NCBI RefSeq assembly: GCF_041276405.1
Contig: NZ_JBGGGT010000001.1
Span: 479,501 to 543,500, forward strand
Reading direction: 5' to 3'
DNA: 64,000 bases
From: Microvirga sp. TS319
Lineage (GTDB): Bacteria > Pseudomonadota > Alphaproteobacteria > Rhizobiales > Beijerinckiaceae
Numbering within the stretch: position 1 is the stretch's first letter; the number at the start of each line of letters is the position of its first letter. This document shows positions 52,864-61,346 of this stretch, piece after piece. The position numbers and the translations under genes are program-made. The notes beneath the pieces are model-generated. The model saw only the letters and a program-made list of their open reading frames with translations, did no database searches and had not been told where the DNA came from.

Positions 52864-54255
52864 TCAGCGGATGAAGCGTTCTAGGTCTGGACCCGTGGAC
52901 GAACCGAGAACTTCCTCGATCGCCAGAGCAACTGCAAGTGCTTGAACATCAGCCCCTTCTGGACAGATGATCTGCAACCCTATCGGGAGCCTTCCAGGTT
53001 TCTGCGGTAGCGGGATGCTCACGGCGGGACACGCGAAATAGTTCGCAGGCTGAGTATTGCGCGTCATGCCCAGGGCGAGATCGAGGGCTTTCCTCTCGTC
53101 GGCGAGGTCAGCTACAGGCGGTGCAGGAGTGGCGGTCGTCGGAGTGATCCAGCCATCGAATCCGAAGAACTTCCTGGACACGCTCTGCCGCGACCTGGTT
53201 CGCTGCGCCTCGAGCGCTAGATAATCTGCCGCCGTGACATCAAGGCCGGTTGTCGCGCGCTTCGCGACAATTGGATCCATCCGGTCGCGCCCGGCAAGGA
53301 AACGATCTCGGCCAAGCGTCGCGATGAGGCAGGCCGGGAGAACAGCGGGGAAATAGTGCTCGCGCTCGCTCGCCTCGGGAACGGAAACGGGGCTCAACCG
53401 GCAGCCTGCGGCCGACAGTGCGTCCAGCGCATCCTTGATCTGCGCTTCGACGATCGGATCGAGATTGTCGAAAAAGTACTCTTGAGGAACACCGAGGCGG
53501 AGTGCTTCGACAGGAAGTGGCCGGGCTTCCGGCGCACCGGTGAGCGCAGCCACCGCGAACGCTGCGTCTCGCGCCGTGCGGCTCAGCAGGCCGGGGGTAT
53601 CCAGATGAGGCGCCAGCGGGAACGCCCCCTCGGTCGAGAAGAATCCGGGCGTCGTCTTGAGACCGAATATCCCGTTGAACGCGGCGGGAACACGAACCGA
53701 ACCGCCTGTATCGGAGCCGATGGCGAACGCACATAAACCGGCAGCAACTGCGACGCCCGAACCGGAGCTCGACCCTCCAGGCAGGCGCGGAGTCCGTGCG
53801 TCCCATGGATTCATGGGAGTCCCCTGAGCACTGGACACGCCAGTGATACCGAGCGCGAACTCAACGGTCTTGGTCTTGCCGAGGATGACGCATCCTGCCT
53901 GGCGCAAGCTCTTGACCAGAGGACCTTCTTCGCCAGCGATATCGTCGATGCTCATCTTGGAGCCCGCTGTCGTCGGCATACCATCGACGACGAAGAGATC
54001 CTTCACGCCGACCGGGACGCCCATCAACGGGCCAAGATCCGTGCCGGCCGAATAGAGCGCATCGAGCGCGCGGGCGGTCTCAAGCGCCTGCTCGGCGGCA
54101 ACATGCTGGAATGCGCCGAGCAGCGGATCGAGGACCTGGATGCGGGAGAGATACGCCAGGGTTGCCTGCTCGGACGAAATCTCGCCGTTTCGAAACCGCC
54201 GGGCGAATTCCGGCAGCCCGCCTTGCCCAAGCGGATCATTTTCCAGTGCGATCAT
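52864..54255 (-). CDS. Amidase (amidase-signature family)
   Basis: 463 aa. Catalytic triad K85 (PVGVKDLF), S162 (LPGGSSSGSG) and S186 (GSDTGGSVRVPAAF). It is similar to AtzF/aliphatic-amide-type amidases rather than GatA. It hydrolyses an amide, carbamate or urea derivative to give ammonia. It is divergent from an ABC importer of the branched-chain/urea/amide class preceded by a sigma-54 promoter, which suggests nitrogen scavenging from amides. It is only distantly similar in sequence to the amidase at 9494. Confidence 0.92.
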   Translation of the reverse strand: MIALENDPLGQGGLPEFARRFRNGEISSEQATLAYLSRIQVLDPLLGAFQHVAAEQALETARALDALYSAGTDLGPLMGVPVGVKDLFVVDGMPTTAGSKMSIDDIAGEEGPLVKSLRQAGCVILGKTKTVEFALGITGVSSAQGTPMNPWDARTPRLPGGSSSGSGVAVAAGLCAFAIGSDTGGSVRVPAAFNGIFGLKTTPGFFSTEGAFPLAPHLDTPGLLSRTARDAAFAVAALTGAPEARPLPVEALRLGVPQEYFFDNLDPIVEAQIKDALDALSAAGCRLSPVSVPEASEREHYFPAVLPACLIATLGRDRFLAGRDRMDPIVAKRATTGLDVTAADYLALEAQRTRSRQSVSRKFFGFDGWITPTTATPAPPVADLADERKALDLALGMTRNTQPANYFACPAVSIPLPQKPGRLPIGLQIICPEGADVQALAVALAIEEVLGSSTGPDLERFIR

Positions 54256-54374
54256 GCAGCGTTCCTCGTTCTGTTAAACCCAACGGCTTTGCGCAGTTGA
54301 GGCATGTGAACCGTGGAAACGGTCAATTTGCAATGGAGGATAATATCCGATCGGACGCTGTCGGTAAAAAGTGT

Positions 54375-54391
54375 TTGGCAAGGCTCTTGCA
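54375..54391 (+). promoter_or_regulatory. Sigma-54 (-24/-12) promoter for the ABC importer
   Basis: TTGGCAAGGCTCTTGCA matches the RpoN consensus TTGGCACG-N4-TTGCW with one mismatch: GG at 54377-54378 and GC at 54389-54390, exactly 10 nt apart. It is about 85 bp before the ATG at 54476. Confidence 0.75.
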
Positions 54392-54475
54392 CGCGCACTA
54401 GGGTGACGCGCTGCATGACGGGCTTGCCCGCAGCTAACGGCTTCCTGACGAAGCAGAGAAAAGGTGAGGAAATAA

Positions 54476-55666
54476 ATGAGGATCGCTATCGCCGCTGCCT
54501 TGGCAGCCACTCTGTCCGTGGTTGGCGCCCCAGCCAGGGCGCAGGTTGAAGTCGGCGTTATCAACAGCCTTTCAGGTAACTTCGCTGCATTCGGCGAACG
54601 TTATCGCACGGGCCTCCAGGTTGCGCTCGATGAAATCAATGCAAATGGGGGCATCAATGGGCAAAAGCTGACCCTGACGATCCAGGACGACCGGTCTGAA
54701 GCGAAGAGCGCACTTGCCAGTGCGGAGAGCTTTGCAAGCAAGGGCGTCCCGCTTGTTATCGGCTCCTATGCCTCCTCGATCACAGGCCCTCTTGCACAGT
54801 TCTTGACGCGCCAGAAGGTTCCGATGATCGTTCTGGGCAGCGCCGACGACAGCATCACCAAGCCGGGCTCACCGTGGGTATTCCGCGCGAAGCACAATTC
54901 GACGATCGTCGCCAAAGCGTATTTCGACTATTTCGATCATCTCAAGAACACGAAGAAGGACGTGCCTCTTGAGACGGTCGCTATGCTGTACGGTAACGGT
55001 GCATGGCCGACCTCCCTCGCAAAGGAGGGCAAACGCCTCGCGTCCGAACGCGGATACAAGGTTGTGGGCGATCAAGCCTATGATCAGGGCGTCACCGACT
55101 TTCGGCCGATCCTGAACCGTTTCCGCGGTGCCAATCCGGACGTCCTCTATATCGTGTCCTATGCGGAGGACGGCGTCGCCATTACCCGCCAGATGCGGGA
55201 GGTTGGCCTGAACGCCAAGGTCTTGGCGATCGATACGTCCGCGGCTCTCCCAAGCTTCGTTCAGCAGGTCGGAAAATCGGCGGACTACATTGCGACGGCC
55301 GTCAGCTGGAGCCAGGACGTGAAGTACCCTGGCGCTCAGGAGCTCTACGAGCGTCTGAAGGCCAAGGCCGGCGGTGAACCTTCGTTCTATGAGGCAGAGG
55401 GGTATCTCGCCCTGATGGCCGCCGCCGATGCGCTGCGTCGTGCCGATCCGAAGTCCCGTGACTCCGTGCGCGAAGCGCTGGCTGCGACAGACATCACGAC
55501 CCCGGTGACTACGGTGAGCTTCAAGAGTGCGGACGGCTTCCAGGGACAGAACCCGATCCGGAGCCTCATCCTGCAGATCCAGGACGGCAAGCACGTCACC
55601 GTGTTCCCGGACGATCTCGCCGCGAACCCGCCGCAGCACCCAACGCCGGAGTGGTCAACACGCTGA
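54476..55666 (+). CDS. ABC transporter substrate-binding protein, branched-chain amino acid/amide type
   Basis: 396 aa. Signal peptide RIAIAAALAATLSVVGAPAR, then the type I periplasmic (LivJ) fold: VGVINSLSGNFAAFGERYRT, LDEINANGGINGQKLTLTIQ, and VLYIVSYAEDGVAITRQMRE. GAGGAA lies 6 nt before the ATG. It leads a five-gene liv-type importer. Because it has a sigma-54 promoter and is divergent from an amidase gene, a nitrogen source such as an amide or urea derivative is a likelier ligand than leucine; this is inference. Confidence 0.94.
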   Translation: MRIAIAAALAATLSVVGAPARAQVEVGVINSLSGNFAAFGERYRTGLQVALDEINANGGINGQKLTLTIQDDRSEAKSALASAESFASKGVPLVIGSYASSITGPLAQFLTRQKVPMIVLGSADDSITKPGSPWVFRAKHNSTIVAKAYFDYFDHLKNTKKDVPLETVAMLYGNGAWPTSLAKEGKRLASERGYKVVGDQAYDQGVTDFRPILNRFRGANPDVLYIVSYAEDGVAITRQMREVGLNAKVLAIDTSAALPSFVQQVGKSADYIATAVSWSQDVKYPGAQELYERLKAKAGGEPSFYEAEGYLALMAAADALRRADPKSRDSVREALAATDITTPVTTVSFKSADGFQGQNPIRSLILQIQDGKHVTVFPDDLAANPPQHPTPEWSTR

Positions 55667-55787
55667 CGCGACAGGGCTGGCGGCACCGCCGCCGGCCCGA
55701 TCAAAGCGGCAACGACATTAAAGGACTGGCTCGCAGCTGCGCATTGTCGCGCAGCAGATCGATGCGTGCCAGCAATCAGGAATAAGA

Positions 55788-56672
55788 ATGGCCGGTTTAG
55801 ATATTCTTCTGCAGAACGTCGCCAACGGCGTTCTGATGGGAGGCGTTTATGCTCTCATCGGAATTGGCCTGACCCTCGTGTTCGGGGTCATGCGTACGAT
55901 CAACTTCGCACACGGCGATTTCGTCGTGCTCGGCATGTACAGCGCCGTCCTCTTCAATGCCATCCTCGGATGGGACCCCTATCTGTCTCTGCTTCTCGCA
56001 ATGCCGATCGGCTTTTTCGCCGGTGTCGTCGTCGAGCGCTTCATTCTCTCACGGGTCGTCGACGCACCGCCCGAATCGGCGCTTCTGGCGACGCTTGGAA
56101 TCTCTTTGATCATCGGCAACGCGATCCTGCTCACTTTCGGCGGCGAGCCGCGCTCCGTCCAGGTGTCGTATGCCTCCTCGACCTTCTCGATTGCCGGGGT
56201 CAACGTCTCGATGGTCCTGCTGCTTGCCGGCGTCGCCACGGTCGTCATGATCGCGGCGCTCTACGCGCTGCTGAATCGAACCGAGATTGGCCGCGCCATT
56301 CGCGGAACTGCGGAGAATCGGCTCGGAGCCGAGCTCGTCGGCATCGACACCCGGCGGATTCACAGCATCGTCTTCGGCCTCGGGGTGATGCTGGCGGTCA
56401 TGGCTGGCGTCACGCTCATCCCGCTCCTGTTTGCGACCCCGACCAACACGGGAGCAGTGTTCACCCTGAAGGCCTTCGTCGTGACGGTCCTCGGCGGCCT
56501 AGGGAACGTCGGTGCGGCGATCGCCGGAGGCATCCTTTTGGGCGTGGTCGAGGTTCTGGGGGCGTCCTACTTCATGTCCGAGTATCGCGAGGCTTATGGA
56601 TTGATTGCATTCCTGCTGATCCTGCTTTTCCGGCCCGAGGGCCTTTTCGGACGGACGGTGAAGCGCGTATGA
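55788..56672 (+). CDS. livH: Branched-chain-type ABC transporter permease LivH
   Basis: 294 aa, hydrophobic, about eight membrane segments. Family marks: NVANGVLMGGVYALIGIGLT at the N-terminus, VFGVMRTINFAHGDFVVLGM, and the C-terminal VLGGLGNVGAAIAGGILLGV. AGGA 7 nt upstream. Its stop overlaps the livM start (ATGA). Confidence 0.95.
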   Translation: MAGLDILLQNVANGVLMGGVYALIGIGLTLVFGVMRTINFAHGDFVVLGMYSAVLFNAILGWDPYLSLLLAMPIGFFAGVVVERFILSRVVDAPPESALLATLGISLIIGNAILLTFGGEPRSVQVSYASSTFSIAGVNVSMVLLLAGVATVVMIAALYALLNRTEIGRAIRGTAENRLGAELVGIDTRRIHSIVFGLGVMLAVMAGVTLIPLLFATPTNTGAVFTLKAFVVTVLGGLGNVGAAIAGGILLGVVEVLGASYFMSEYREAYGLIAFLLILLFRPEGLFGRTVKRV

Positions 56673-57622
56673 CAAAGCATCTCATTGGACTGGGCGTGCT
56701 GCTTGCTGTCGGCATCGCCTATCCGGTCATCTTCCCGAATAACCTGACAGTCGCGATCTCTGTGCTGCTGTTCGCCGGCTGGGCCACGTCATGGGACCTG
56801 CTGGGCGGATGGAATGGCCAAGTGAGCCTCGGTCATGCGTCGTTCGTGGGCCTCGGCGCCTATTTCGTGGCGATCGGGCAAAGCCAGTTCGGTCTTGCTC
56901 CCTGGTGGGGGATGGCCATGGCGGCTGCTTTTGCGGCGGTCCTCGGCTATTTCTGGGGACGGCTGACCTTCAGCCTACGTGGGCCGTACTTCTCTCTCTC
57001 GACTATCGCAGTGGCGGAGATCCTCCGCCTGGTCGCCATTAATGAAGAATGGCTGACCGGAGGCGCTACGGGGGTGTTCCTGGCAACTCTTCCGGAGCCG
57101 TTCGGCATCGACCTCTTTTCGAGAACGGCCCAGTTCTACATGGCGCTCGCTTTCGCGGCAGGGGTGATTGCTACCATCATCGTGATCTCCCGGGCCCGGT
57201 TCGGCTATCAGCTGCGGGCCGTTCGCGAGGATGAGGATTCGGCAATGGCCGCAGGCATCGATCCGACGGCGACGAAGCTGAAGGCGTTCATGCTGTCGGC
57301 TGCACTCACGTCGATCGGCGGCGGCATCTATGGGATCGTGCTGGCTTTCATCGAGCCGCACGTCATCTTCGCCCTTCTCCTGTCCGTGCAGATCGCCCTC
57401 ACGGCCATTATCGGCGGGCGTGGAACGATCTGGGGACCCGCCGTCGGCGCGTTCGTAATGATCGGCGCGGGAGAGACGTTCCGCACCACATTCGCCGAGG
57501 CGAACATGCTGATCTACGGGATGCTGATCCTCGTGGTCGTGCTTTTCGTTCCTCGCGGCATCGTCGGGGAATTGGCCCGCAGACATATTCGGAGGCTCTA
57601 TGCCAAACGTGCTCAGGGCTGA
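56669..57622 (+). CDS. livM: Branched-chain-type ABC transporter permease LivM
   Basis: 317 aa from ATG 56669, overlapping the livH stop; the frame is open far upstream through livH but that is a shadow. Visible: SWDLLGGWNGQVSLGHASFV, LRGPYFSLSTIAVAEILRLV, ALTSIGGGIYGIVLAFIEPH and IGGRGTIWGPAVGAFVMIG. Second half of the inner-membrane channel. Confidence 0.94.
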   Translation: MTKHLIGLGVLLAVGIAYPVIFPNNLTVAISVLLFAGWATSWDLLGGWNGQVSLGHASFVGLGAYFVAIGQSQFGLAPWWGMAMAAAFAAVLGYFWGRLTFSLRGPYFSLSTIAVAEILRLVAINEEWLTGGATGVFLATLPEPFGIDLFSRTAQFYMALAFAAGVIATIIVISRARFGYQLRAVREDEDSAMAAGIDPTATKLKAFMLSAALTSIGGGIYGIVLAFIEPHVIFALLLSVQIALTAIIGGRGTIWGPAVGAFVMIGAGETFRTTFAEANMLIYGMLILVVVLFVPRGIVGELARRHIRRLYAKRAQG

Positions 57623-58316
57623 CGGCATCACCGTCAAGTTCGGCGGGGTCACGGCCGTCAACAATGTGTCCTTGTCCCTCAGCTCCGGCGAGATCCTCGG
57701 GCTGATCGGCCCGAATGGAGCGGGCAAGACGACCCTGTTCAATGCGGTGACGGGGTTTGCCCCGATGCATTCCGGCAGGATCGAATTGCTCGACAGGGAT
57801 GTCACGGCGCTGCCGGCATTTAAGCGGACCCGTTTGGGCTTCGGCCGGACATTCCAGACCGAGCGACCATTCGAGGAGCTGACGGTTCTGGAGAATGTGC
57901 TCGTTGCTGCTTTCCTGACGGTTGGCCGGCGGAGCGAGGCCGAGCGCCTCGCCATGAGGGTCCTCGAGCAGGTGGGGCTGGCAGATCGCGCGCACCAGCC
58001 GGCGCTCGACCTCAACCTTGCCCGCCGGCGGCGACTGGAGCTGGCGAAGGCGCTCGCCGTGAAGCCGAAGGTAATCTTCCTTGACGAAATCATGGCGGGT
58101 TTGAATCCTCCGGCGCTTCGGGAGATGATCGCCTTCGTGAGATCATTGAGCGCGCAGGGTCTCGCGGTCCTGATGGTCGAGCACATCATGGAGGCGATCA
58201 TCGAACTGTCGGATCATGTCATCGTGCTCGCCAGCGGCGAGAAGATCGCGGAGGGCACTCCGCAGCAGGTTACGAGCGACGAGCGCGTCATCGAAGCGTA
58301 TTTGGGGACCGATTGA
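57600..58316 (+). CDS. livG: Branched-chain-type ABC transporter ATP-binding protein LivG
   Basis: 238 aa. Walker A GPNGAGKTT, a LivG-type LGFGRTFQTERPFEELTVLE, Walker B VIFLDEIMAGLNP and the switch region MVEHIMEA. The signature motif is unusual: where LSxGQQRR is expected one reads DLNLARRRRLELAKALAVKP, i.e. LSGGQ is replaced by LNLARRR, as in some LivG relatives. It overlaps livM by 23 nt. Confidence 0.92.
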   Translation: MPNVLRADGITVKFGGVTAVNNVSLSLSSGEILGLIGPNGAGKTTLFNAVTGFAPMHSGRIELLDRDVTALPAFKRTRLGFGRTFQTERPFEELTVLENVLVAAFLTVGRRSEAERLAMRVLEQVGLADRAHQPALDLNLARRRRLELAKALAVKPKVIFLDEIMAGLNPPALREMIAFVRSLSAQGLAVLMVEHIMEAIIELSDHVIVLASGEKIAEGTPQQVTSDERVIEAYLGTD

Positions 58317-59032
58317 TGAGCGACGCAATTCTGCAGGTCGACAAGGTTGACCTTGGCTACGGCGCGCTGAAGGTGGTGTTCGGTGCGTCTCTCCATGTGA
58401 ATCGCGGCGAGCTGGTCGGTCTCGTCGGTGGAAACGGCAGCGGCAAGTCAACGATTCTCAGGGCGATCTCAGGCATGATCGCCCCGTGGGCCGGACGCGT
58501 CCTGTTCGCCGGCGAGGAAATCAAGGGAGCACGGCCTTACCAGATGGCTCGCAAGGGGTTGGCTCATGTGCCTATGGGCCGTCAGCTGTTCCCGAACATG
58601 ACTGTGCGGGAAAATCTGATGCTGGGGGCCTACTTGCCTGAAGCAAAGGCTGCCCGGCACGAGAACATGGCAAAGGTCGAAGCCCTCTTCCCGGACCTCA
58701 TTCGCCACGCCAACGCCATGGCGGGGCAATTGTCTGGTGGACAGCAGCAGATGGTGGCCATTGCCCGGGCGCTTATGCTCGGCCCCAAGATGCTGATCAT
58801 GGATGAGCCCAGTCTCGGACTGTCGCCGCTATTCGTCAAAGAAGTGATGGCTGCCATCAGGCGGGTCGCAGAGACGGGTCTTCCAATCCTGCTTGTGGAG
58901 CAGAACGTGAAGCAGGTTCTCGCCGTCAGCCACCGCGTCTACGTGCTCGAAAATGGCAGGCAGGTGCTCGATGGTCCATCTGAGGAGTTACAGGGCCACC
59001 CGATGATCCGTAAGGCGTATCTCGGTCTTTAG
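58316..59032 (+). CDS. livF: Branched-chain-type ABC transporter ATP-binding protein LivF
   Basis: 238 aa from ATG 58316, overlapping the livG stop (TGATG). Walker A GGNGSGKST, signature GQLSGGQQQMVAIARALML, Walker B MLIMDEPSLGLSP and LVEQNVKQ. Complete LivF-type ATPase, last gene of the importer. A perfect 9-bp inverted repeat follows at 59052-59083. Confidence 0.95.
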   Translation: MSDAILQVDKVDLGYGALKVVFGASLHVNRGELVGLVGGNGSGKSTILRAISGMIAPWAGRVLFAGEEIKGARPYQMARKGLAHVPMGRQLFPNMTVRENLMLGAYLPEAKAARHENMAKVEALFPDLIRHANAMAGQLSGGQQQMVAIARALMLGPKMLIMDEPSLGLSPLFVKEVMAAIRRVAETGLPILLVEQNVKQVLAVSHRVYVLENGRQVLDGPSEELQGHPMIRKAYLGL

Positions 59033-59051
59033 GCTACAAGTGACAAGAGCA

Positions 59052-59083
59052 ACGAGCCCATCACGCATGTAAGCTGGGCTCGT
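59052..59083 (+). terminator. Inverted repeat after livF
   Basis: ACGAGCCCA (59052-59060) and TGGGCTCGT (59075-59083) form a perfect 9-bp stem with a 14-nt loop. No T tract, so termination is only possible. From here to 59384 no gene could be supported. Confidence 0.5.
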
Positions 59084-59384
59084 GCATATCAGGGAAAGGA
59101 CTTCCGCCACGCATCCTGGTGCCGGTAGCAGCAATGGTCGGGTCGTCACTCCCCAGACGCAAGCGCTTGGTCTGCTTCGGCGCTTAGGAGCCGGCGTTCG
59201 TTGAGCGGCCGGAATTCGAATGCTTGACCCAAACCGGACGTTGCTGGGTTCTGAAGCCGATTGCTGTGGGTAGCAGTTCCGTGCAGGTTATGACGCCCAC
59301 GCTGCCGATATTCCGATCAAGAGTCCCAACTGAATGGGACAATGAGCCATCACCGCAGGCCAGGTTCCCTGAAATATGGGAATT

Positions 59385-60191
59385 TCAATCCCGGATGGCC
59401 GCCAGATAGCGCTCGATGGACCGAGCCACCGCCGCCTTGCCGTCCTGCATGATGTTGCGATGCGCGAAGGCGCCGAAGACGCGCTCGTAGGGATATGGCG
59501 CAACGCCCGCGCCGATCCGCTCCACGGCGGTGCGATTGAGCGGAATGTAGTTGGGATAGCTGCGCATGAAGCTGACGAAACGGCGGTCCTGGGTCACCTG
59601 GAGGTTGTCGCCGACGAACAGGTCGCCGCGACCGTCGGCGCCGCTGGCGTGATGCAGCACGGTGCTGCCTTCGAAATGACCGCCGGTGCGGATCAGGGTC
59701 AGGCCCAGCCCCAACTTCAGGGTCTCGCCCGACCAGAACCGGATGGATCCATGCGGGCGCATGACCCATTGGCGGTCGTCCTCGTGCAGGTAGACCGGCG
59801 CACCATGAAACGCTTCGCTCCATTCGGCGAGCGCCGAGTAGTAATGCGGATGCGAGATTGCGATGGCCCTGAGGCCTCCCAAGCGACGGATCCGCTCGAC
59901 CGCCTCCTCGGTGACCAAGGACACGCAATCCCACAGGACAGCGCCGTCTGAGGTCGGAACAGCGAGCGCGCGCTGCCCGATGGCGAAGGCGGGCTCAACC
60001 CCGATGCCGGTGAGGCCGCCTTCTTCCGTAAAGGCATTGCGATGTGTCTTGCGCAAGGCCTCGAATGTCGTCCATTCCTGCCCGGACCAGCGCACATATT
60101 GGCGCACATCCTCACAGACAGGGCAGAACGGAGGCGGCGCGGCTGTCTCTTCGAACTGAGCGCCGCATTGAACGCATAGGAAGTGGGCCAT
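59385..60191 (-). CDS. MBL-fold protein with N-terminal zinc ribbon and atypical active site
   Basis: 268 aa. The N-terminus has a four-cysteine zinc ribbon: CVQC (C6, C9) and CPVC (C23, C26). The rest is a metallo-beta-lactamase fold (GVEPAFAIGQRALAVPTSDG; GGHFEGSTVLHHA; DLFVGDNLQV). The usual HxHxDH metal motif is replaced by SHPHYYSA (H114, H116), lacking the Asp-His pair, while GGH and GD in the later motifs remain. Single-metal hydrolase or altered function. Cytoplasmic (no signal). The gene stands alone. Confidence 0.85.
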   Translation of the reverse strand: MAHFLCVQCGAQFEETAAPPPFCPVCEDVRQYVRWSGQEWTTFEALRKTHRNAFTEEGGLTGIGVEPAFAIGQRALAVPTSDGAVLWDCVSLVTEEAVERIRRLGGLRAIAISHPHYYSALAEWSEAFHGAPVYLHEDDRQWVMRPHGSIRFWSGETLKLGLGLTLIRTGGHFEGSTVLHHASGADGRGDLFVGDNLQVTQDRRFVSFMRSYPNYIPLNRTAVERIGAGVAPYPYERVFGAFAHRNIMQDGKAAVARSIERYLAAIRD

Positions 60192-60284
60192 GAAATCCCG
60201 TCACAATTGCGAAAGTCTACCGATGCGCACCCGGCCTCGAGGTCAGGCCACGGATCGAGGGATGAGCGTCGATAGGCAAGCCTA

Positions 60285-60354
60285 GCACATCGTGCGGAAA
60301 AGAGAGCCCAATTCTCGCTGGCGCGACCTTGCGTTTGCGCAGAACGATGGGCTC
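60285..60354. repeat. Divergent dispersed palindromic repeat
   Basis: ACATCGTGCGGAAAAGAG ... TTTGCGCAGAACGATGGGCTC carries the GCATCGTGCG-type arms with an enlarged, altered centre. It lies directly before the enolase-superfamily fragment. Confidence 0.5.
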
Positions 60355-60384
60355 TTCCACGAGTGGAGCATCGACACCCGGCCC

Positions 60385-60786
60385 GATGGCGACCAGCGAG
60401 AACCTGCTCTCGCACCAGGACGCGCGCAACCTCCTGCGTTACGGCGGCATGCGCCCGGACCGCGACTGGCTGCAATTCGATTGTGCCCTGAGCTACGGCT
60501 TGGTTGAATACTTGTGCATCCTCGACGTGCTTGCCCAGCTCGGCTGGTCAGCCTCCCGTTGCATCCCGCATGGCGGACACCAGATGTCGCTCAACATCGC
60601 AGCCGGGCTCGGCCTCGGCGGCAATGAGAGCTACCCTGACCTCTTCCAGCCCTATGGCGGCTTTCCGGACAACGTACGGGTTGAGGATGGCTACATCGTC
60701 ATGCCCGAGTTGGCTGGTATCGGCTTCGAGGGCAAGTCCGGGGCAAGTCCGACCTGATCAAGGTCATGCGCGCGTTGGCGGCGTGA
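60385..60786 (+). pseudogene. Enolase-superfamily (mandelate racemase-like) C-terminal fragment
   Basis: Reads ATSENLLSHQDARNLLRYGG, then RPDRDWLQFDCALSYGLVEY and RCIPHGGHQMSLNIAAGLGL, the end of a mandelate racemase/galactonate dehydratase-type barrel with its HGGH motif. The N-terminal two-thirds are missing. Near the 3' end an 11-bp tandem duplication (GGCAAGTCCGG at 60731-60741, GGCAAGTCCGA at 60742-60752) shifts the frame: the original end would read GKSDLIKVMRALAA and stop at 60784-60786. Confidence 0.75.
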
Positions 60787-60854
60787 TTGTCCACATAACC
60801 CCGCAAGTTGTGGCCGTTCCCTCTGGCTCCAACAGGACCGTCCTGAGGTTTTGA

Positions 60855-61196
60855 TCAGGATTGCTCGCGGCCATGCACCTGGGCCGGTGGAGCGGTCGCT
60901 TCGACGGCCGTGAAGGTCTCCAAGATCCGATAGGTGTGCTCGGTGCCGGCCGGAACCGTCCAGGAATCGCCGGGCTCCAACCGAACGGTTTGCCCCTCGA
61001 TCTCCAGCTCGGCCCGTCCCGCGATCACGTAGCCGACCACCTCATACTCGTGCTTGTGCGAGAGCTTGTCCCGGGTTGGCTCCTCCTCCCGCCACAACCG
61101 CATGGAAACGCGCTTGCCGGATGCGAGATAGATCTCGCCTTGATCCCCGGTCGGCGAATGGGCGCTGCTGACCTTCTTCACAGTCGTGTCGGTCAT
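60855..61196 (-). CDS. Cupin-domain protein
   Basis: 113 aa from ATG 61196, which has AGGAGGAGC upstream; the frame is open to 61289. Small single cupin barrel: SHKHEYEVVGYVIAGRAELE (first motif, two His and a Glu) and LEPGDSWTVPAGTEHTYRIL (second motif with Pro-x-Gly-x-x-H). Metal-binding; may be an enzyme or a sensor. Convergent with the enolase fragment; divergent from the phosphoribosyltransferase gene. Confidence 0.88.
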   Translation of the reverse strand: MTDTTVKKVSSAHSPTGDQGEIYLASGKRVSMRLWREEEPTRDKLSHKHEYEVVGYVIAGRAELEIEGQTVRLEPGDSWTVPAGTEHTYRILETFTAVEATAPPAQVHGREQS

Positions 61197-61346
61197 CGGC
61201 TCCTCCTGTCTCTCCCCAGGAAACGTGGCGGGCACCCGCTGCGTTCCCCCTTCGGGCAGCTCGAGAGACGGTTCCGTATCGGACGACACTCATGGGCCCA
61301 AGCGCGGAAACCGGTTCGCCCCGCACGCGCCAAGGAGGCTGAAGCC

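Noticed and set aside
55766..56668. Upstream extension of the livM frame
   Set aside because: It overlaps all of livH in another frame and is basic and low-complexity; the true livM start is ATG 56669.
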